Of a stretch of 58,117 nt of DNA, positions 54,087-58,117 are shown piece by piece. Every line of letters begins with the position of its first letter. Positions within the stretch are counted from its first letter, which is position 1. Source of the DNA: Liquorilactobacillus aquaticus DSM 21051 (GTDB lineage: Bacteria; Bacillota; Bacilli; Lactobacillales; Lactobacillaceae); assembly GCF_001436755.1 (NCBI RefSeq), contig NZ_AYZD01000028.1:1-58117 (forward strand). Reading direction: 5' to 3'. The position numbers were made by a program, and so were the translations under genes. The notes below the pieces were generated by a model, which was not told the DNA's origin, did no database searches, and saw only the letters and a program-made list of their open reading frames with translations.

Positions 54087-55211
54087 CTATTTCAATATTA
54101 AATCATCCAATTTATCCGGAGCTTTCGTATAAAATTCATATCCATCTTTGGTCACCCTGACAGTATCAGAATGACGATATCCCCCATGGTTATTGAAATA
54201 GATTCCGGGTTCTACTGAGATCACCATGTTTTCTTTAAGTTTAGTGCTGTTTCCCAATGATAAGGTTGGTTCTTCATGATTATTGAGTCCTATACCATGC
54301 CCTGGGCGATGAAGAACCTTATCGTTCACTCCATACTCCTTCAAACAATTCAGAACTTTCCTTTCAATCTCAGCCGCTTCAACTCCTGGGTGAATCATGC
54401 TTAGCATCAATTTTCTAGCAGCCATCATCTGCTGGAAATGTTCTGCTTCTTCACTTGTTGGTTCCTCTGTAAAAAATGTTCTTTCACATTCCGCTGCATA
54501 ACCGGCTATCCTAAAAATAGAGATATCAATATTAGGTCCAGCTTTTACAATTGAATCTAAGTCTGGAATACTATGCGGCATATAGCTATAATCAGCATTC
54601 CACACACAATTAGTTATTCTATTAGTTATACTGAAATTATTTTGAATAATGTCTTGTTTCATCTTGTACGGCAGCATATAAGCTTCCGCAATCGCTGTAC
54701 CTGTTTTAACCATATCCAAGGTCTGACAGAGAACATCGCTACATTGTTTAGCAGTAAATTTTATTTTGTTTAATTCATAAGCGCTTTTGACTGCGCGTAA
54801 TTCTTTTATTATAGTTTTTGAAATCCAATTAATATTTGGTTCTTCCTGTGTAATAAAAAGCTGTGCATTATTTTCAATACCAACCCTCTTTTTTCCTTCA
54901 AGCACATTTGCAAGCACCTCATACCAATTATGTCCTTTTTCTGATGTCACATCAAAGTAGGTATCGATATTATAGGTAAAGTATGGAACTTCAACGTGCG
55001 TTTCTTCTAGTTTTGGAACAATAAATAACGGTTTTTGATCAGGAAACAGTAGAAACAGGAATGGCCTCTGTTCAGGGCTATAATTAATGTTGGTCAAATA
55101 CCATATATCTTCTGGATCGGTAACTACATATGCATCTAAATTACTTTCTTTTATTTTCATTTGTGTCTTGTCGATCCTATTAAGTATTTCGTTATCTAAT
55201 ATATTCATCAT
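54087..55211 (-). CDS. M24-fold protein (creatinase/aminopeptidase-P-like) with altered metal ligands
   Basis: A 374-residue cytosolic protein with a creatinase-type N-terminal domain (about 15-140) and a pita-bread M24 domain. Of the five ligands of dimetal M24 peptidases, the first Asp (Asp229), His305 in RPGHGIGLNNHEEP and Glu334 in SVEPGIYF are present. The second Asp (usually SD-x-TRT) aligns with Glu241 in GYAAECERTFF. The last Glu (usually RIEDT) is Ser348 in GYRHSDTVRV. It may therefore not be a Xaa-Pro peptidase but a related C-N or C-S bond enzyme. Two starts (M1, M2) follow GAGGGG. A 26-bp palindrome overlaps its promoter. Confidence 0.8.
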   Translation of the reverse strand: MMNILDNEILNRIDKTQMKIKESNLDAYVVTDPEDIWYLTNINYSPEQRPFLFLLFPDQKPLFIVPKLEETHVEVPYFTYNIDTYFDVTSEKGHNWYEVLANVLEGKKRVGIENNAQLFITQEEPNINWISKTIIKELRAVKSAYELNKIKFTAKQCSDVLCQTLDMVKTGTAIAEAYMLPYKMKQDIIQNNFSITNRITNCVWNADYSYMPHSIPDLDSIVKAGPNIDISIFRIAGYAAECERTFFTEEPTSEEAEHFQQMMAARKLMLSMIHPGVEAAEIERKVLNCLKEYGVNDKVLHRPGHGIGLNNHEEPTLSLGNSTKLKENMVISVEPGIYFNNHGGYRHSDTVRVTKDGYEFYTKAPDKLDDLILK

Positions 55212-55235
55212 AAAAACCCCTCACTTTTCTATATC

Positions 55236-55284
55236 AGCTAGTTTATACTCTCTCCTCTCCAAAAAGCAAGTACTTGCTTTTTGG
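55236..55284 (-). promoter_or_regulatory. promoter of the M24-fold gene overlapped by a 26-bp perfect palindrome
   Basis: The palindrome 55259-55284 has the arm CCAAAAAGCAAGT and its exact complement. On the minus strand its second half supplies a TTGCTT -35 (55270-55265 region), followed 16 bp later by a TATAAA -10 near 55243-55248. A repressor bound here would block the promoter. The size and AAGTACTT centre suit a TetR-type dimer. Confidence 0.6.
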
Positions 55285-55351
55285 ATGAATGCAAATATAA
55301 TCTCAAAGCACTCACTCTACTAAAATATTTTTATGGATTCATATTTTCAAG

Positions 55352-55389
55352 TAACATTCTTTTACAATGTAATCGTATTCAGATAGAAT
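55352..55389 (+). promoter_or_regulatory. dhaK promoter with dyad and cre site
   Basis: -35 TTTACA (55361-55366), 17-bp spacer, -10 TAGAAT (55384-55389). A dyad TAACATT...AATGTAA (55352-55372) covers the -35. TGTAATCGTATTCA (55368-55381) in the spacer matches the CcpA consensus TGWAANCGNTNWCA except at one position. Confidence 0.7.
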
Positions 55390-55420
55390 TGAGATTGTAA
55401 TGGAAAGGAACGTGAAATCA

Positions 55421-56416
55421 GTGAAAAAGATCATTAATGAGCCTCAAAATGCTGTTCCAGAAATGGTAGACGGATTGGTTAGAGCGTACCCGCAATATCT
55501 TGAAAGAATCCCTGGATCAGAAGCGATGGTCAGGAGTGACAAAGACTCTATGATAGGTAAGGTGGGAATCGTCAGTGGCGGCGGCAGCGGTCATGAGCCT
55601 TCACATGCTGGCTTCGTAGGAAAGGGTATGTTAAGTGCCGCCGTTGCGGGACAAGTTTTCACTTCCCCGACTCCAGACCAAATATATGCTGCTATTAAAG
55701 CAGCAGATCATGGAAAAGGAGTTTTTCTTGTCATTAAAAATTATTCAGGCGATGTTATGAACTTTGATATGGCCAAAGATATGGCGGAATTAGACGACAT
55801 TAAAATTAAGTCGATTATTGTTAATGATGACATTGCTGTTGAAGACAGCCTCTACACACAGGGACGTCGAGGAGTTGCAGGTACTGTTCTAATGCACAAG
55901 CTGGTAGGCGCGGCAGCAGATCAAGGAGCCAGTTTAGATGAAATTGAGAAGCTCGCCAAAGCAGCCTTACCTCACATCAGTACAATTGCTGTTGCTCTTT
56001 CAGCTGCAACAGTTCCTGAAGTCGGCAAACCAGGTTTTACATTGGCCGATGACGAAATTGAATATGGTGTCGGCATTCATAGTGAACCGGGATATCGTCG
56101 AGAGAAGATCAAAAGCTCAAAAAAATTGGTCTCAGAATTATTAGCTAAAATCAATCAGGAGCAGCATTTAGATCCAAAACATCAATATGCTGTTTTAATC
56201 AATGGAATGGGGGCAACTCCATTAATGGAACAATATATCTTCAGCCATGATTTATTAGACCAACTTGAGACTCAGAATATCAAACCTGTTTTTATGAAAG
56301 TTGGAAATTATATGACCTCGATTGAGATGGCTGGAATTTCACTGACAGTTTTTGAATTGGCAGACAGCACGTGGTTGAAGTACCTTAACTATCCTGTTGA
56401 AACAATTGCCTGGTAA
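55421..56416 (+). CDS. dhaK: DhaK, dihydroxyacetone-binding kinase subunit
   Basis: A 331-residue subunit that binds dihydroxyacetone covalently through a His, here His220 in YGVGIHSEPGYRR. SGGGSGHEPSHAGFVG near residue 52 and YSGDVMNFDMA are typical. DhaL-ADP phosphorylates the bound substrate. GTG 55421 is the preferred start, because AAAGGAA lies 10 nt upstream and the product begins MKKIINEP as in homologues. An ATG at 55400 lies before that site. It is the first gene of dhaKLM, under a promoter with a cre site, so it is likely repressed by glucose. Confidence 0.93.
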   Translation: MKKIINEPQNAVPEMVDGLVRAYPQYLERIPGSEAMVRSDKDSMIGKVGIVSGGGSGHEPSHAGFVGKGMLSAAVAGQVFTSPTPDQIYAAIKAADHGKGVFLVIKNYSGDVMNFDMAKDMAELDDIKIKSIIVNDDIAVEDSLYTQGRRGVAGTVLMHKLVGAAADQGASLDEIEKLAKAALPHISTIAVALSAATVPEVGKPGFTLADDEIEYGVGIHSEPGYRREKIKSSKKLVSELLAKINQEQHLDPKHQYAVLINGMGATPLMEQYIFSHDLLDQLETQNIKPVFMKVGNYMTSIEMAGISLTVFELADSTWLKYLNYPVETIAW

Positions 56417-56428
56417 AGGAGAGATAAT

Positions 56429-57004
56429 ATGCTGACAGCTGAAAACACACAAGAATGGATGAATAAATTCTATCTCAAGATAGAACAAAATAAAGATTAC
56501 CTTAGCGAGTTAGATACTCCAATCGGCGACGGTGATCATGGAAACAATATGATGCGCGGTGTTGAAGGTGTTAAACAGGGCCTAGCCCAACTTCAAGATC
56601 CTGATTTAAAAACTGTCCTTAAAACTATTGCGATGGGCCTGATTAGCAAAGTTGGCGGAGCTTCAGGACCCTTATACGGAACTGCTTTCTTAGAAATGGC
56701 AAAAAAAAGCAGTGATACACAAGACATCAACCAACTTATAGATGTGGCACTAGCAGGGATTAAAAAACGTGGAGGGGCAACTGAAGGCGATAAAACCATG
56801 ATCGATGTCTGGTCACCGGTTGCACAAAATGATACCATCACTCAACAAGTAATCGATGACGCTATCGCTTCAACTAAAGACATGTTAGCACGAAAGGGCC
56901 GTGCCTCGTATTTAGGTGAGCGTTCGATCGGTCATCTAGATCCAGGAGCTGTTTCAAGTGGTTATTTATTCACTGCACTGTTGGAAACGGAGGGAACATT
57001 ATGA
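56429..57004 (+). CDS. dhaL: DhaL, ADP-binding dihydroxyacetone kinase subunit
   Basis: A 191-residue subunit with the two-magnesium ADP site: the aspartates in TPIGDGDHGNNMMRG near residue 31, GGASGPLYGTAF near 75 and GDKTMIDVW near 116. The C-terminal GERSIGHLDPGAVSS is also conserved. ADP stays bound and is rephosphorylated by DhaM. It starts 12 bp after dhaK (AGGAGAG ribosome binding site) and overlaps dhaM by 4 nt. Confidence 0.95.
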   Translation: MLTAENTQEWMNKFYLKIEQNKDYLSELDTPIGDGDHGNNMMRGVEGVKQGLAQLQDPDLKTVLKTIAMGLISKVGGASGPLYGTAFLEMAKKSSDTQDINQLIDVALAGIKKRGGATEGDKTMIDVWSPVAQNDTITQQVIDDAIASTKDMLARKGRASYLGERSIGHLDPGAVSSGYLFTALLETEGTL

Positions 57005-57372
57005 AAAAATTAGGAATTATTCTTGTATCTCACGTTCCTGAAGTCGCACAAGGATTGCCTAAACTGCTTATTCAAGCGGGCCCAGATATTTCTTTGACGG
57101 ATGCTGGTGGAACCAATGACAACGACATCGGAACTAGCATGGAAAAAATTTTAGCTGCTATCGAGGAAAACGAAGCATCTGAACTACTTGCATTCTATGA
57201 TATTGGCAGCTCAAAGATGAACCTAGAACTAGCAATCGACATGTCAGACAAAAACGTCCATCTATATGACACAGCTTTTATCGAAGGAGCCTACACAGCT
57301 GCTGCGCTTATTCAAGCTGATGCATCTCTTAGTGAAATTGAGGAACAGCTTGCTCCCTTAAAAATCAAATAG
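57001..57372 (+). CDS. dhaM: DhaM, PTS-dependent phosphodonor of dihydroxyacetone kinase
   Basis: A 123-residue IIA-Man-like protein with the active His in ILVSHVPEVAQG (His10). It takes phosphate from HPr and passes it to DhaL-ADP. It is the single-domain form, without the HPr and EI-like parts of the E. coli protein. DAGGTNDNDIGTS near residue 36 is typical. It is the last gene of dhaKLM and is followed by a strong terminator. No glycerol dehydrogenase or glycerol facilitator gene is adjacent. Confidence 0.94.
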   Translation: MKKLGIILVSHVPEVAQGLPKLLIQAGPDISLTDAGGTNDNDIGTSMEKILAAIEENEASELLAFYDIGSSKMNLELAIDMSDKNVHLYDTAFIEGAYTAAALIQADASLSEIEEQLAPLKIK

Positions 57373-57432
57373 TTACTAAAAATATCCTAACAATCGAAAT
57401 AAATCCGATGTTATTGTAGTTTGTCCTAATAA

Positions 57433-57480
57433 AATAAGGGATTGGAGCAAAGTATTAATTTTGCTTCAATCCCTTATTTA
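57433..57480. terminator. bidirectional terminator between dhaM and the YG-repeat gene
   Basis: The 20-base arms 57433-57452 and 57461-57480 (AAATAAGGGATTGGAGCAAA and near-perfect complement) lie between convergent genes. Confidence 0.85.
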
Positions 57481-57559
57481 CTATTTAAATGACCTTTTTA
57501 AATTACCTGGAAATCCATTTTTTAAGCGCCCAAAATATTATTTCGGTTAAATTACTATT

Positions 57560-58117
57560 TTATTTTAAAGCACCTGTTTTCACATCAAAATTATACCAAT
57601 GATTGTTAATTTTCTGTCTACCATAAACCATTTGTCCCTTAGCATTATAGTAAACCTTTTTTTTCTGGTTTCTAATATACTGAAATCCTATTTTCGTCGC
57701 TCCGGTATTGTTATCAAACAAATACCAGTGTCCATTTACATGCTGCTGCCCATATTGCATCTGACCAGCATTATTGTAATACACTGTCTTCTTCTGGCCT
57801 TTAATATATTGCAAACCGGTCTTCATCGCTCCAGTATTGTTATCAAACAAATACCAGTGTCCATTCACATGCTGCTGTCCATATTGCATCTGACCAGCAT
57901 TATTGTAATACACTGTCTTCTTCTGGCCTTTAATATATTGCAAACCAGTCTTCATCGCTCCAGTATTGTTATCAAACAGATACCAGTGTCCATTCACATG
58001 CTGCTGCCCATATTGCATCTGACCAGCGTTATTGTAATAAACAGTCTTATTTTGATCTTTGATATATTGCAAACCAGTCTTCATCGCTCCAGTATTGTTA
58101 TCAAACAGATACCAGTG
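57560..58117 (-). CDS. C-terminal part of a glucan/cell-wall-binding repeat protein (5' end off the window)
   Basis: The minus-strand frame enters from the right edge and stops at 57560. It shows four units of a 43-residue repeat with the core TVYYNNAGQMQYGQQHVNGH followed by WYLFDNNTGA. The last unit is divergent (KKVYYNAKGQMVYGRQ). These aromatic/glycine YG-type repeats bind alpha-glucan or cell wall and form the C terminus of glucansucrases (GH70) or secreted muramidases in lactobacilli. The catalytic part is outside the window, so the enzyme class is unknown. The 129-bp DNA units are nearly identical, pointing to recent duplication or homogenisation. Confidence 0.88.
   Translation of the reverse strand, partial: HWYLFDNNTGAMKTGLQYIKDQNKTVYYNNAGQMQYGQQHVNGHWYLFDNNTGAMKTGLQYIKGQKKTVYYNNAGQMQYGQQHVNGHWYLFDNNTGAMKTGLQYIKGQKKTVYYNNAGQMQYGQQHVNGHWYLFDNNTGATKIGFQYIRNQKKKVYYNAKGQMVYGRQKINNHWYNFDVKTGALK
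57721..58117 (-). repeat. tandem 129-bp repeats inside the YG-repeat gene
   Basis: The landmark TACCAGTG recurs at 57723, 57852, 57981 and 58110, an exact 129-bp period (43 codons). Adjacent units differ at only a few bases, mostly silent. Confidence 0.95.

Noticed and set aside
1-58117. CRISPR arrays, tRNA genes or prophage modules
   Set aside because: No regularly spaced repeats, cloverleaf-type sequences or phage structural genes were seen on reading both strands. The only regular repeats are the coding 129-bp units at the right edge.

Overview
The window comes from an AT-rich Gram-positive chromosome, most likely a member of the Lactobacillaceae. The evidence is two T-box leaders, an Apf-type LysM surface protein, a heterodimeric drug ABC exporter, LevR/sigma-54 mannose-family PTS genes, a lactate racemase (lar) operon and glucan-binding-type YG repeats. 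A Liquorilactobacillus-like host is a guess, not a proof. No tRNA gene, CRISPR array, prophage or intact insertion sequence was seen. The left edge lies in the leader of an rRNA operon whose 16S gene is off the window on the minus strand.

Layout: 1-0.2 kb, tandem rrn promoters. 0.8-2.8 kb, tyrS with a Tyr T-box, then a PerR-type regulator. 3-7.2 kb, sbcDC. 7.3-8.5 kb, ackA. 9-9.9 kb, Apf-like surface protein. 10-10.7 kb, ISL3-family remnant. 10.9-11.7 kb, membrane-anchored C39-like peptidase behind a Fur/PerR-type box. 12.1-13.4 kb, dicarboxylate/amino-acid symporter. 13.8-17.3 kb, two-gene ABC exporter. 17.8-20.3 kb, GntP permease and glycerate kinase. 20.5-22.7 kb, thiamine-binding-type protein and a Met T-box O-acetylhomoserine sulfhydrylase. 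22.8-24.5 kb, YitT and a Cof-type HAD phosphatase. 24.6-30.6 kb, mannose-family PTS with sigma-54 promoter, LevR-type activator and an unknown small protein. 31-36.8 kb, larABCED with divergent larR. 36.9-39.7 kb, DUF4811/MFS/MerR cluster. 39.7-41.2 kb, a decay zone with repeats and a broken TetR/exporter pair. 41.2-42.7 kb, amidase. 42.9-44.7 kb, queF-queC-queT behind a preQ1-type riboswitch. 45-50.6 kb, two divergent P-type ATPases. 50.8-52.8 kb, LysR and YeiH. 53-55.2 kb, TetR and an unusual M24 protein. 55.4-57.4 kb, dhaKLM. 57.6 kb to the end, the C-terminal repeats of a large surface or glucan-active protein.

Metabolically the window joins carbon overflow and three-carbon use: acetate kinase, glycerate and dihydroxyacetone kinases, lactate racemization with a glycerol/lactate channel, and sugar PTS. 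To this are added export and stress functions (ABC and MFS pumps, P-type ATPases, PerR, SbcCD). CcpA-like cre sites are visible at dhaK and ackA and, more weakly, between the ATPases and before the amidase.

No wholly new defence or biosynthetic system was found. The most unusual items are a degenerate ~150-190 bp repeat in four copies that always ends in a terminator hairpin, an M24-fold protein that has lost canonical metal ligands, a Fur-type box before a C39-like membrane protein, mirrored MerR promoters, and a 26-bp perfect palindrome at the M24 promoter.
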